A DNA stretch of 64,000 nucleotides. Source: Aalborgiella sp963841045 (lineage in GTDB: Bacteria > Pseudomonadota > Gammaproteobacteria > Burkholderiales > Burkholderiaceae_C). The notes under the pieces are model-generated. The model ran no database searches. It was not told the DNA's origin and worked only from the letters and a program-made list of their open reading frames with translations. Below, piece by piece: positions 16,639-25,581 of the stretch; within the stretch, counting starts at the first letter, position 1, and each line of letters begins with the position of its first letter. The stretch is from assembly GCA_963841045.1 (NCBI GenBank), contig CAWJBD010000001.1, positions 310,001 through 374,000 on the forward strand, read 5' to 3'. The position numbers were made by a program, and so were the translations under genes.

Positions 16639-19600
16639 ATGACTGAATTAGCAAGCAAAGCCGACAGCTCGGCTACAGCCAACGAGCACCACGCTCTCCC
16701 CATTTCCCTCAACGACAAATACGCACAGAGTAAAGGCAAAACCTTTATGAGCGGTGTGCAAGCATTGGTGAAATTGCCAATGTTGCAGCAACAGCGCGAT
16801 GCAACACGCGGCAAGCATACTGCTGGGTTCATCAGTGGCTATAGAGGTTCACCCTTGGGTGGCTATGACCAAGCTTTGGTGAAAGCCGCGCCTTTCTTAA
16901 AAGCCAAAGACATTGTTTTCCAACCCGGCGTGAATGAAGAGCTGGCCGCCACCGCCATTTGGGGCACACAGCAATTGGGTTTTGCACCAGCGGGGACCAA
17001 CAAGTTTGATGGCGTGTTTGGCATTTGGTATGGCAAAGGCCCAGGTGTGGACCGCTCTGCCGATGTGTTCAAGCATGCCAACATGGCGGGCACAACCGAG
17101 TTTGGTGGTGTGATTGCGGTGGCAGGTGACGATCACGTGGCCAAAAGCTCAACCGCCGCGCACCAAAGCGACCATATTTTCAAAGCTTGTGGTTTGCCTG
17201 TTTTTTTCCCAGCCAGTGTGCAAGAGATTTTAGATTTAGGCATTCACGCATTTGCCATGAGCCGCTTTTCAGGCGTATGGGCGGGCATGAAAACCATACA
17301 AGAAATCGTGGAATCGAGTGCCACCGTTGATGTCGACCCAGAGCGTGTCAAGGTTGTCATACCGACTGATTTTGAAATGCCAGCAGACGGCGTGCACATT
17401 CGCTGGCCCGATGCCGCACTGGCGCAAGAGGCACGTTTGTTTGACACCAAATGGTATGCCGCACTGGCATACATCCGCGCCAACAAACTGAACTACAACG
17501 CGATTGAAGGACCGAATGACAAGTTTGGGCTCATTGCCAGCGGCAAAGCCTACAACGACACACGCCAAGCCTTATTAGATTTGGGATTAGACGATGCAAC
17601 CTGCCGTCAATTGGGCATACGCTTGCACAAAGTAGGTGTGGTGTGGCCACTCGAAGCGCAATTGACGCGCGAATTTGCGACGGGCTTGCAAGAGATTTTG
17701 GTGGTGGAAGAAAAGCGCCAAGTGATTGAATACCAACTCAAAGAAGAGCTCTACAACTGGCGCAACGATGTGCGGCCAGTGGTGCTGGGCAAATTCAATG
17801 AAATGGAGGGTGGCGAGTGGTCTACTCCCAATCCATCGGCACAGGCGTTGCTACGTGCCAATGCCGATTTATCACCCGCCATCATTGCCAAAGCCATTGC
17901 AGCACGGCTGATTAAATTGGGTTTGGATGGTGGCCTAGATAGCGCTATTCGTCAGCGCATCAACACGCATTTGGCAATTTTAGAATCAGCTGAACGTGCC
18001 ATGGCCGTGCATACACAAACGGGTTCACAAACAGCCAGTCGCCAAGCTTGGTTTTGCTCAGGCTGCCCACACAACACTTCCACCAAAGTACCTGAGGGTT
18101 CACGCGCCATGGCGGGGATTGGTTGCCATTTCATGTCCATTTGGATGGACCGCTCCACCATTGGCTTCACGCAAATGGGCGGTGAAGGTGTGCCTTGGGT
18201 AGGTCAACAACCATTCAGCACCGAACCCCATGTGTTTGCCAACTTGGGCGATGGCACTTATTTTCACAGTGGTCTCTTGGCCATTCGGCAGTCCATTGCA
18301 GCGGGTGTGAACATCACCTACAAAATTTTGTACAACGATGCCGTGGCCATGACCGGCGGGCAACAAGTGGGCGAGCGGCCTGAAGGACATTCGGTACAAC
18401 AAATTGCGCAATCGGTACGCTCAGAGGGCGCTATGCAAATCGTGGTTGTGACGGATGACCCTGGCAAGTACAACGAAATTGCCTTGCCTGAAGGCATAGC
18501 GGTGCGGCACCGTGACGAGCTGGATGCCATTCAAATGCAATATCGAGGCATCCCAGGTGTGACAGTCATCATTTACGACCAAACCTGTGCCACCGAAAAG
18601 CGCAGACGTTTAAAGCGCGCCGCATTAAAAGGCGTCACTCCTGCCATTTCCAAACGCGTCGTCATCAACGAACGCGTTTGCGAAGGCTGTGGCGACTGCA
18701 GCGCACAAAGCAATTGTTTGAGCGTTGAACCACTTGAAACAGAATTTGGGCGCAAACGCAGCATCAACCAAAGCACTTGCAACACCGACTTTTCGTGCGT
18801 CAAAGGTTTCTGCCCCAGTTTCGTGACGGTTGAAGGCGGCAAGCTCAAAGGCAAAACAGACAACCTCAAGAAGATCGCTGAAGATAATGCCAATGAAACT
18901 GACGTAAGCTATAAAATAGATAGCAATATAGGCAATAAATACGCCGACTACAGCTCAAAAACTCATATAAAATCTGATTTACCTATTCCCTCACTGCCAT
19001 CGACCTCAGAAGCCTATGGCATAGTGGTCACTGGCGTGGGTGGCACTGGCGTTATCACCATTGGGCAACTGCTGGGTTATGCCGCGCAGATTGAAGGCAA
19101 AGGCATTGTCACGCAAGACGCTGGCGGTTTGGCACAAAAAGGCGGTGCCACTTGGAGCCATGTGTTGATTGCCAATCATCAAAACGACATTCGCACCACC
19201 CGCGTGGGTTTTGCCGGGGCCGATTTAATCATTGCTTGCGACCCCATTGTCACTGCGCAAGAAGAAACTTTGAACCGCATGCGACATGGCCACACCCAGG
19301 TGGCACTGAACGCGCACAGCACGCCTACGGCAGCATTTGTGAAGAATCCAGCTTGGCAAAACCCAGCGCAAGCATGCGTCAGCGTCATCAGCAGCATGAT
19401 TGGCAGTGCGGGTGTCAGCACGTTTAACGCGGATGCCATGGCAACCAGCTTCTTAGGCGACAGCATTTACACCAACCCCATCATGTTGGGCTATGCTTGG
19501 CAAAAAGGTTGGATTCCACTGCAAAAAGCATCGCTCATGCAAGCCATAGAGCTCAATGCAGTAGCAGTGGCCAACAACAAAGCCGCTTTTGAATGGGGTT

Positions 19601-20316
19601 GCCGTGCTGCGCACAATTGGACAGAAGTGCAAGCCCTTTTGCACCCCACACAAAGACAGCCCGCACAAATCATTCACTGGTCTGAACGCGAAAACTTGGA
19701 CGAGTTGATTGCCAAACGCTCTAAGGAGTTAAGTGCTTATCAAAATGCTGCGTATGCCAAGCAGTACCAAGATTTTGTAGCCGACGTGCGCAGCAAAGAA
19801 TTGGCATTGAACAGCTCAAACCCTAACAAGGCTAAGCTGCGTTTAACGGAAGCAGTAGCACGCAATTTGTTCAAACTGATGGCCTACAAAGATGAATACG
19901 AAGTGGCCAGATTGCACAGCGATGGCAACTTCAAGCAAAAAATTTCAGAAATGTTCGAGGGTGATTACAAACTGCGTTTTCACCTGGCTCCACCCTTGTT
20001 GGCAAAGAAAAATGACAAAGGCGAATTGCAAAAGCAAACTTTTGGCGCGTGGATGATGCCATGCTTTCAAGTTTTAGCCCAACTGAAATTCTTGCGTGGC
20101 ACTGCATTGGATGTGTTTGGCTATACCCAAGAACGCAAAGATGAACGGGCTTTGTTGAATGCCTACTTGAGCAAAATGCAAACCGTGACAAACAAGCTTG
20201 ACGAAGCCACTTTAACAAACGCCATCGAATGGGCTAGACTGCCCGAGTCAGTAAAAGGTTTTGGTCACATCAAAGCCAAAGCGATGACTGCTGCAATTGA
20301 AAAGTTAAAAAGTTAA
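16639..20316 (+). CDS. Fused indolepyruvate ferredoxin oxidoreductase family protein, with embedded repeat
   Basis: This 1,225-residue single-chain 2-oxoacid oxidoreductase has the order thiamine-type pyrimidine domain (SGYRGSPLGGYDQAL), pyrophosphate-binding domain (WFCSGCPHNTSTKVPEGSR, GEGVPWVGQQPF), an iron-sulfur segment (CEGCGDCSAQSNCL, CNTDFSCVKGFCP) and a gamma domain (VVTGVGGTGVITIGQLLG). The family oxidises aryl- or branched-chain pyruvates to acyl-CoA with ferredoxin as acceptor. Residues about 757-778 are encoded by repeat copy 5, in the linker after the Fe-S segment and before the gamma domain. The gene converges with livF; the two stop codons overlap by two bases. Confidence 0.92.
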   Translation: MTELASKADSSATANEHHALPISLNDKYAQSKGKTFMSGVQALVKLPMLQQQRDATRGKHTAGFISGYRGSPLGGYDQALVKAAPFLKAKDIVFQPGVNEELAATAIWGTQQLGFAPAGTNKFDGVFGIWYGKGPGVDRSADVFKHANMAGTTEFGGVIAVAGDDHVAKSSTAAHQSDHIFKACGLPVFFPASVQEILDLGIHAFAMSRFSGVWAGMKTIQEIVESSATVDVDPERVKVVIPTDFEMPADGVHIRWPDAALAQEARLFDTKWYAALAYIRANKLNYNAIEGPNDKFGLIASGKAYNDTRQALLDLGLDDATCRQLGIRLHKVGVVWPLEAQLTREFATGLQEILVVEEKRQVIEYQLKEELYNWRNDVRPVVLGKFNEMEGGEWSTPNPSAQALLRANADLSPAIIAKAIAARLIKLGLDGGLDSAIRQRINTHLAILESAERAMAVHTQTGSQTASRQAWFCSGCPHNTSTKVPEGSRAMAGIGCHFMSIWMDRSTIGFTQMGGEGVPWVGQQPFSTEPHVFANLGDGTYFHSGLLAIRQSIAAGVNITYKILYNDAVAMTGGQQVGERPEGHSVQQIAQSVRSEGAMQIVVVTDDPGKYNEIALPEGIAVRHRDELDAIQMQYRGIPGVTVIIYDQTCATEKRRRLKRAALKGVTPAISKRVVINERVCEGCGDCSAQSNCLSVEPLETEFGRKRSINQSTCNTDFSCVKGFCPSFVTVEGGKLKGKTDNLKKIAEDNANETDVSYKIDSNIGNKYADYSSKTHIKSDLPIPSLPSTSEAYGIVVTGVGGTGVITIGQLLGYAAQIEGKGIVTQDAGGLAQKGGATWSHVLIANHQNDIRTTRVGFAGADLIIACDPIVTAQEETLNRMRHGHTQVALNAHSTPTAAFVKNPAWQNPAQACVSVISSMIGSAGVSTFNADAMATSFLGDSIYTNPIMLGYAWQKGWIPLQKASLMQAIELNAVAVANNKAAFEWGCRAAHNWTEVQALLHPTQRQPAQIIHWSERENLDELIAKRSKELSAYQNAAYAKQYQDFVADVRSKELALNSSNPNKAKLRLTEAVARNLFKLMAYKDEYEVARLHSDGNFKQKISEMFEGDYKLRFHLAPPLLAKKNDKGELQKQTFGAWMMPCFQVLAQLKFLRGTALDVFGYTQERKDERALLNAYLSKMQTVTNKLDEATLTNAIEWARLPESVKGFGHIKAKAMTAAIEKLKS
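18908..18973 (+). repeat. Dispersed ~65-bp hairpin element, copy 5 (inside an oxidoreductase gene)
   Basis: Arms GCTAT and ATAGC flank AAAATAG, then AATATAGGCAATAAATACGCC minus none of the core, GACTACAGC and tail CTCATATAAAAT. The length keeps the host frame open. It encodes YKIDSNIGNKYADY plus a short Lys/Thr tail, the same frame as copy 9 in the acyl-CoA dehydrogenase. Confidence 0.9.
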
Positions 20317-21008
20317 ACTTCTAACCACTCTTTACGAATGCCCGCATCTTGTTTCAAGGCATCGGGTGTGCCATCAAACACAATATGACCGTGCCCCATG
20401 ACCAGAACGCGATCTGAAATGGCCATGGCAATGGTGAGTTTTTGTTCAATCAATAAAACTGAAATGCCCCGCTCGCGCAGGGCTTTCAAATAATCACCCA
20501 CCAATTCAACAATTTTGGGCGCCAAACCTTCAGTCGGTTCGTCAATGATGATGAGATCGGGGTCACCCATCAGCGTGCGGCACAGTGTCAACATTTGTTG
20601 TTCACCACCAGAGAGTACGCCTGCTTCGGTATGCTCTCGCTCTTTCAAGCGTGGAAACATTTTGAACATGTCGTCAAAAGACCAGCGGCTATTTTTGCCT
20701 GAGCCTTTTTGACCCAAGAGAAGATTTTGCCTGACCGTTAAAGTTGGGAAGATATCTCGGTTTTCAGGAACATAGCCCAAGCCCATGTGTGCTATTTGGT
20801 AGGCTTTTTTGTCGGTCAAGGATGTCTCTTTCCAAGACATATGGCCTTGCCAATCGACCAAACCCATGATGGCTTTGGCTGTGGTTGATCGACCCGATCC
20901 ATTACGACCTAGCAGAGCCACAATTTCGCCAGGTTGAACGTCAAATGTGACACCATGCAACACATGACTCTTGCCGTAATAAGCATGCAGTTTTTCAACT
21001 TTAAGCAT
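20313..21008 (-). CDS. livF: Branched-chain amino acid ABC transporter ATPase LivF
   Basis: The 231-residue ATPase starts at MLKVEKLHAYYGK (21008), inside the end of livG; the open frame further upstream is only livG read out of frame. It has the signature LSGGEQQML and Walker B LIIIDEPTEGL, and the LivF-type YVPENRDIFPTLTV. The Walker A is LLGRNGSGRSTTAK, with Arg where Lys is usual. With LivG it powers uptake of branched-chain amino acids or related acids through LivHM at the inner membrane. It is the last gene of livKHMGF. Confidence 0.93.
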   Translation of the reverse strand: MLKVEKLHAYYGKSHVLHGVTFDVQPGEIVALLGRNGSGRSTTAKAIMGLVDWQGHMSWKETSLTDKKAYQIAHMGLGYVPENRDIFPTLTVRQNLLLGQKGSGKNSRWSFDDMFKMFPRLKEREHTEAGVLSGGEQQMLTLCRTLMGDPDLIIIDEPTEGLAPKIVELVGDYLKALRERGISVLLIEQKLTIAMAISDRVLVMGHGHIVFDGTPDALKQDAGIRKEWLEV

Positions 21009-21828
21009 GCTGCGCTCCTTGAGTATGACCTGTCGCGCCAGCAGCCCCTTGTGCATCAGCAACGGTAGAACCCAAATACGCTTCTTGCACACGCGCATTG
21101 GCACGCACAGCCTCTGGTACATCGTAGGCCAAAACCTCACCGTAAACCACCACTGCAATTTTGTCTGCCAAGCCAAACACCACGCCCATGTCGTGCTCAA
21201 CGGTGAGCAAGGTTTTGCCTACAGTGACTTCTTTGATGAGATTGATAAAGCGCGCTGTTTCCGATTTACTCATGCCCGCTGTCGGTTCGTCCAACAGTAT
21301 CACGTCTGCACCACCCGCAATGGTGATGCCAATTTCAAGCGCGCGTTGCTCAGCATATGTCAAGTTAGTTGCCAGTACATCGCGTTTTTTGTCGAGTTTG
21401 ATCATGGTCATTAACTCTTCTGCGCGGTCATTCGCATCGTCTAAATCCGCCAAAAATTTAAAGAATGTGTATTTGTATCCCAAACTCCACAGCACGCTGC
21501 AGCGCAAATTCTCAAACACACTGAGTTTTGAAAACACATTGGTCACCTGAAAACTTCTGGACAATCCCATGCGGTTAATTTCAAATGGTTTTTTGCCATT
21601 GATGCGTTTCCCATTCAATATCACATCGCCACTGCTTGGCTCAAAACGTCCACTAATGAGGTTAAACAAGGTTGATTTACCGGCGCCATTAGGGCCAATG
21701 ATGCCGACACGTTCACCTGCTGGGACGGCCAAATTCACACCCCGAATGATTTCTGTTTTGCCAAAGCTTTTACGCAAGTCTTTCAGTTCAAGCGCATAGT
21801 TTGAAGTGCCACTATTTAGCGCAGTCAT
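21001..21828 (-). CDS. livG: Branched-chain amino acid ABC transporter ATPase LivG
   Basis: The 275-residue ATPase has Walker A GPNGAGKSTLFNLISG, the long LivG-type region RSFQVTNVFSKLSVFENL, signature-like LTYAEQRALEIGI and Walker B VILLDEPTAGMS, then the His switch VEHDM. The C-terminal tail is Ala/Gly-rich (DAQGAAGATGHTQG). It overlaps livM by 4 bases upstream and livF by 8 bases downstream, which indicates tight translational coupling. It forms a heterodimer with LivF. Confidence 0.95.
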   Translation of the reverse strand: MTALNSGTSNYALELKDLRKSFGKTEIIRGVNLAVPAGERVGIIGPNGAGKSTLFNLISGRFEPSSGDVILNGKRINGKKPFEINRMGLSRSFQVTNVFSKLSVFENLRCSVLWSLGYKYTFFKFLADLDDANDRAEELMTMIKLDKKRDVLATNLTYAEQRALEIGITIAGGADVILLDEPTAGMSKSETARFINLIKEVTVGKTLLTVEHDMGVVFGLADKIAVVVYGEVLAYDVPEAVRANARVQEAYLGSTVADAQGAAGATGHTQGAQHA

Positions 21829-23111
21829 ATGGCCTCCCTGCGCTTGATTTCTTTTTCAATTTCTTCTTGAATCTCATCCCACTGCTGCATATATTGCCTT
21901 CGCACGACCTCAAAAAAGAACACGCCCGTTGCCAACACAAAGCCAGCACCAAACCAACTTGAGGCTTTTTTGGCATCCAAGACTGTGCCCAAATACGACA
22001 GGGTTGAGCCCTCTCCCGTGGTCAACTGCAAGTGGTAAATCATTTCTACCATGGCCGATGCACCCAGAAATGCCACGATGCCTGCGCCTGCCATCGCTAA
22101 ATAGGCACCAAAGACTTTGCCCAAGTGTCCGAAAGATGCAATACGCAAATTCATCATGATGAGTGCAGCCACACCGCCAGGCGCATACATCACCATGAAC
22201 AAGAAGATCAAGCCCAAATACAGCAGCCATGCTTTGGTGAATTCGCTAAACAGCACAAAAGCCAGCACCATCATCACAGCGCCCAAAATGGGACCAAAGA
22301 AGAATGTTGCACCACCTAAAAACGTGAACAACAAATACGCACCTGAGCGCGCCGCGCCAACCACTTCAGCGGTAACGATTTCAAAATTCAGTGCCGCCAA
22401 ACCACCCGATATACCGGCAAAAAAGCCAGCGATGACAAACGCAAAATAGCGCACCAATTGCGTGTTGTAGCCCACAAATTCAACTCGTTCAGGGTTATCT
22501 CGCACCGCATTGAGCATGCGGCCCAAGGGAGTTCGGGTGAAAGCGAACATCAATGCGGTAGCAACGAATGTGTAGACAGCAATCAAATAATAGACTTGAA
22601 TGGGTGGTCCATAAGTAATACCCATGAATGGCTTACCCACCATGCGGTTACTCGAGACACCGCCTTCGCCACCAAAAAATTCTGGAATCATCAATGACAT
22701 GGCAAAAACCAATTCAGCCAGTCCCAATGTAATCATGGCAAAGGTTGAACCCGATTTTTTAGTCGACACAAACCCAAATAGGAGCGCAAAAAACATACCC
22801 GCAATACCACCCACAATTGGAACCATGGATACAGGCAACATCCAACCTTGACCGATGGCATTCAACGCATGAATTGCCAAGTAGGCGCCTAAGCCTGTGT
22901 AAACAGCATGACCAAAACTCAACATACCACCTTGTCCCAACAAAATATTAAAGGACAAGCAAGCAATGATGGCGATGCCAATTTGTGAAAGTATGGTGAT
23001 AGCCAAACTGCTGGTGAAAACCAAAGGTGCCGCTAGTAAGAGAACAGCAAAAATGCCCCAAATCAACCAACGCCCAACATTGATGGGCTTGAACTCGTAT
23101 GTGGCTTTCAT
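21825..23111 (-). CDS. livM: Branched-chain amino acid ABC transporter permease LivM
   Basis: The 428-residue integral membrane protein has at least ten hydrophobic segments. It carries FNILLGQGGMLSFGHAVYTGLGAY, the LivM signature, read here as FNILLGQGGML and SFGHAVYTGLGAY, and the loop ALNFEIVTAEVVGAARSG. There are two extra C-terminal membrane segments (after about residue 335) and a charged tail ending in Glu/Lys-rich sequence, making it longer than E. coli-type core domains. It overlaps livH and livG by 4 bases each. With LivH it forms the translocation pore. Confidence 0.94.
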   Translation of the reverse strand: MKATYEFKPINVGRWLIWGIFAVLLLAAPLVFTSSLAITILSQIGIAIIACLSFNILLGQGGMLSFGHAVYTGLGAYLAIHALNAIGQGWMLPVSMVPIVGGIAGMFFALLFGFVSTKKSGSTFAMITLGLAELVFAMSLMIPEFFGGEGGVSSNRMVGKPFMGITYGPPIQVYYLIAVYTFVATALMFAFTRTPLGRMLNAVRDNPERVEFVGYNTQLVRYFAFVIAGFFAGISGGLAALNFEIVTAEVVGAARSGAYLLFTFLGGATFFFGPILGAVMMVLAFVLFSEFTKAWLLYLGLIFLFMVMYAPGGVAALIMMNLRIASFGHLGKVFGAYLAMAGAGIVAFLGASAMVEMIYHLQLTTGEGSTLSYLGTVLDAKKASSWFGAGFVLATGVFFFEVVRRQYMQQWDEIQEEIEKEIKRREAI

Positions 23112-24142
23112 GCGTCTCTGTTCCCTAACAATCCTTTGGGTCTGAATATCAGCATCAACACCAAGAGCAAATACGGCAGGATAGGTGCCACTTGTGACAA
23201 GGTGAGTTTGACTACCGAGCTTTGTTGCACGGCTGCACTTAAATTCAATCCCAGCTGAGCAGCCAATGTGCCCAATGAATAGTTAAACGCAATCGCAAAT
23301 GTTTCTATCAAGCCAATGATCAATGATGCCAGGAAAGCACCAGATAAAGAACCCATGCCTCCAACTACAACGACGACGAATATGACTGAACCTACCGTCG
23401 CAGCCATCGACGGCTCGGTCAAAAATGTGCTGCCACCTATCACGCCTGCAAGCCCCGCCAAACCTGCACCTGCACCAAACACCAACATAAAGACAGCTGG
23501 CACGTTGTGCCCCAATGACTCTACAGCCTCTGGGTGTGTCAATGCTGCTTGTATCACAAGACCAATGCGTGTGCGCGTCAGCAAGAGCCAAACGGATACC
23601 AACATTAGCAAGGCAATGACCATCATGAAGGCACGCGTGGCGGGAAAAGGTGAGCAAACCACGCGAATAGCAGCATCTGCAGCTTGGCACATCTCGCTAG
23701 GTGCTGCGCCCCATAAGAACTGTAAACCGTTCACCGAATGATTGATTAAGGTAAACGCAGGCCCCTGAAGAATTTCAGGTGGTTTGAATTCCAATGCAAT
23801 GCGACCCCAAACCAATTGAACCAATTCTAGAATCACATAGGACAGTCCAAAAGTGATCATGAGCTCAGCCACATGCCCATACTTATGTACTTTGCGTAAA
23901 AAATATTTCTCAAAAAATGCACCCATGAATCCAACCACAATGGGCGCCAACACCAAGGCTGGCCAAAAGCCAGTTATCTTTGAAATGGTATAGCCAACAA
24001 ACGCACCCAACATATAAAAAGATGCATGTGCGAAGTTCAGCACACCCATCATGCTAAAGATGAGTGTCAAACCTGAACTGAGCATGAACAACAGCAAGCC
24101 GTAGCTGATGCCATTGAGCATTGAAATGATGAAAAACTCCAC
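23108..24142 (-). CDS. livH: Branched-chain amino acid ABC transporter permease LivH
   Basis: The 344-residue membrane protein begins MEFFIISMLNGISYGLLLFM and has the LivH features GLTLIFSMMGVLNFAHASFYMLG and, near the end, VVVGGMGSLSGAFLASLIIG, the ATPase-contact loop. It is separated from livK by an 84-base gap that holds a transcription terminator, and it overlaps livM by 4 bases. It contains a hydrophilic insert around residues 125-160 that includes two cysteines (MCQAAD, RVVCS). Confidence 0.94.
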   Translation of the reverse strand: MEFFIISMLNGISYGLLLFMLSSGLTLIFSMMGVLNFAHASFYMLGAFVGYTISKITGFWPALVLAPIVVGFMGAFFEKYFLRKVHKYGHVAELMITFGLSYVILELVQLVWGRIALEFKPPEILQGPAFTLINHSVNGLQFLWGAAPSEMCQAADAAIRVVCSPFPATRAFMMVIALLMLVSVWLLLTRTRIGLVIQAALTHPEAVESLGHNVPAVFMLVFGAGAGLAGLAGVIGGSTFLTEPSMAATVGSVIFVVVVVGGMGSLSGAFLASLIIGLIETFAIAFNYSLGTLAAQLGLNLSAAVQQSSVVKLTLSQVAPILPYLLLVLMLIFRPKGLLGNRDA

Positions 24143-24171
24143 GCGCTTAAATTCCTAATTTAGTCCATATT

Positions 24172-24207
24172 AAAAAAACAGCCCAGAACGGATGTCCGCT
24201 TGGGCTG
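24172..24207 (-). terminator. Attenuating terminator between livK and livH
   Basis: Read on the minus strand, CAGCCCA pairs with TGGGCTG around a loop that holds a nested CGGA/TCCG stem, followed directly by seven Ts. It sits after the livK stop and before livH, so it probably ends most transcripts after the binding-protein gene and lets a fraction continue into livHMGF. Confidence 0.85.
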
Positions 24208-24226
24208 AGTTCTACGTAATAGAAAA

Positions 24227-25471
24227 TTATTTAGCTGGGCGTGTCATTTGGCAGCTGGTTGGCGTACTTGACACATAGTTTGGATACTCCTTCACAGGAG
24301 CCAAAGTCATACCTGTATCTTCAGGGCTGTATGGGTATTTAGCATCAGTTTTTTGCCAAACAGTCATATACAAAGGCTGTTGTAATTGATGATCGGTTTT
24401 ACGCATTTGCAATTCACCATTGAAAGATTTGAATTCCAAACCTTCTAATGCTGCAGCCACTTTCACAGGATTAGTAGACTTGGCTTTGGCCATCGCCGCA
24501 CCCAATGATTCAAAAATTCTAATGGTAGACCCAGTGTAAAAATCATCGTTGTATTTGGCTTTGAATTCAGTTTGCCATTTACCCATTTGTCCACCCATGT
24601 TGTAATGGTTGTAAGCAATTTGGTAAACGCGCCCTGCGCCATTGGTACCCAATGCCTTTGGCGTACCAGTGACACCAGCATAGTAAGTAAAGAATTTACC
24701 TGTATAGCCGCCATCTTGTGCAGCTTTAACCAACAAAGACAAATCTGAACCCCAGTTGCCCGTAATTACAGCATCAGCACCTGCAGCTTTAATTTTGGCT
24801 ATGTAGGGTGCAAAGTCACGCGTACGTGCCAATGGGTGCAAGTCTTCACCGACAAATTTAATGTCAGGACGTTTGCGACCGATGGTCTCTTTGGCGTATT
24901 TGGCAACTTGATGGCCATGAGAGTAATCTTGATTCAACAAATAGATTTTTTTAACATCTTTTTGATCAACCATGAAACTGGCCAGGGCTTCCATTTTCAT
25001 CGAGGTGTCTGCGTCATAACGGAAATGCCAGTAATTGCACTTGCTATTGGTTAAATCAGGGTCAACCGCAGAGTCATTCAAGAATAATACTTCTTTGCCC
25101 GGATTGCGTTCATTGTGCTTGGCAATCGCATCGGTCAAAGCCAAAGCAACTGAAGAGCCATTGCCTTGAATGATGTAACGCACGCCACTGTCAATGGCGG
25201 CTTTAAGTACATTCAAGCTCTCTGCAGGGCTTAATTTATTGTCCATTGTTTGAAATTCAAACTTGACACCTGCAGGGTTACCCTTGCCGCTGAATTTTTC
25301 AGCAAAGAATTTATAACCTTTATCTTGGGCAATGCCGACAGGACCCAGCAAGCCTGTTAACGGATCAATACGCACCAATTTAACGGTTTCGCCCTGCTGT
25401 GCAAAAGCAGCGCCTGACACCAACAGTGCCACGCTTGCTAACACTGTTTTAGTAAGATTGAGTTTCATCAT
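24227..25471 (-). CDS. livK: Branched-chain amino acid-type periplasmic binding protein LivK
   Basis: The 414-residue product begins at the MMKLN start (25471) with a Sec signal peptide, KTVLASVALLVSGAAFAQQ, cleaved after AFA. The mature protein is a type I periplasmic binding fold (GETVKLVRIDPLTGLLGPVG, IIQGNGSSVALALTDAI, GADAVITGNWGSDLSLL, AALEGLEFKSFNGEL). This group binds branched-chain amino acids, amides or aromatic acids, and the ligand here is open. It is the first gene of the transporter, 110 bases downstream of an acyl-CoA ligase on the same strand. Confidence 0.9.
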   Translation of the reverse strand: MMKLNLTKTVLASVALLVSGAAFAQQGETVKLVRIDPLTGLLGPVGIAQDKGYKFFAEKFSGKGNPAGVKFEFQTMDNKLSPAESLNVLKAAIDSGVRYIIQGNGSSVALALTDAIAKHNERNPGKEVLFLNDSAVDPDLTNSKCNYWHFRYDADTSMKMEALASFMVDQKDVKKIYLLNQDYSHGHQVAKYAKETIGRKRPDIKFVGEDLHPLARTRDFAPYIAKIKAAGADAVITGNWGSDLSLLVKAAQDGGYTGKFFTYYAGVTGTPKALGTNGAGRVYQIAYNHYNMGGQMGKWQTEFKAKYNDDFYTGSTIRIFESLGAAMAKAKSTNPVKVAAALEGLEFKSFNGELQMRKTDHQLQQPLYMTVWQKTDAKYPYSPEDTGMTLAPVKEYPNYVSSTPTSCQMTRPAK

Positions 25472-25581
25472 AATTGCCTTTATAAAAAAATTGCTTGAAT
25501 TGAACACCATCAAACAAGCGTAGAGACTACTCTAATTTTGAATACATTGCTTCAGGGATTCCCCTAGGTTTCATGAAATGA

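Noticed and set aside
21009..21200. Extra 64 N-terminal codons for LivF
   Set aside because: This stretch is the 3' part of livG read out of frame; the conserved LivF start is at 21008.
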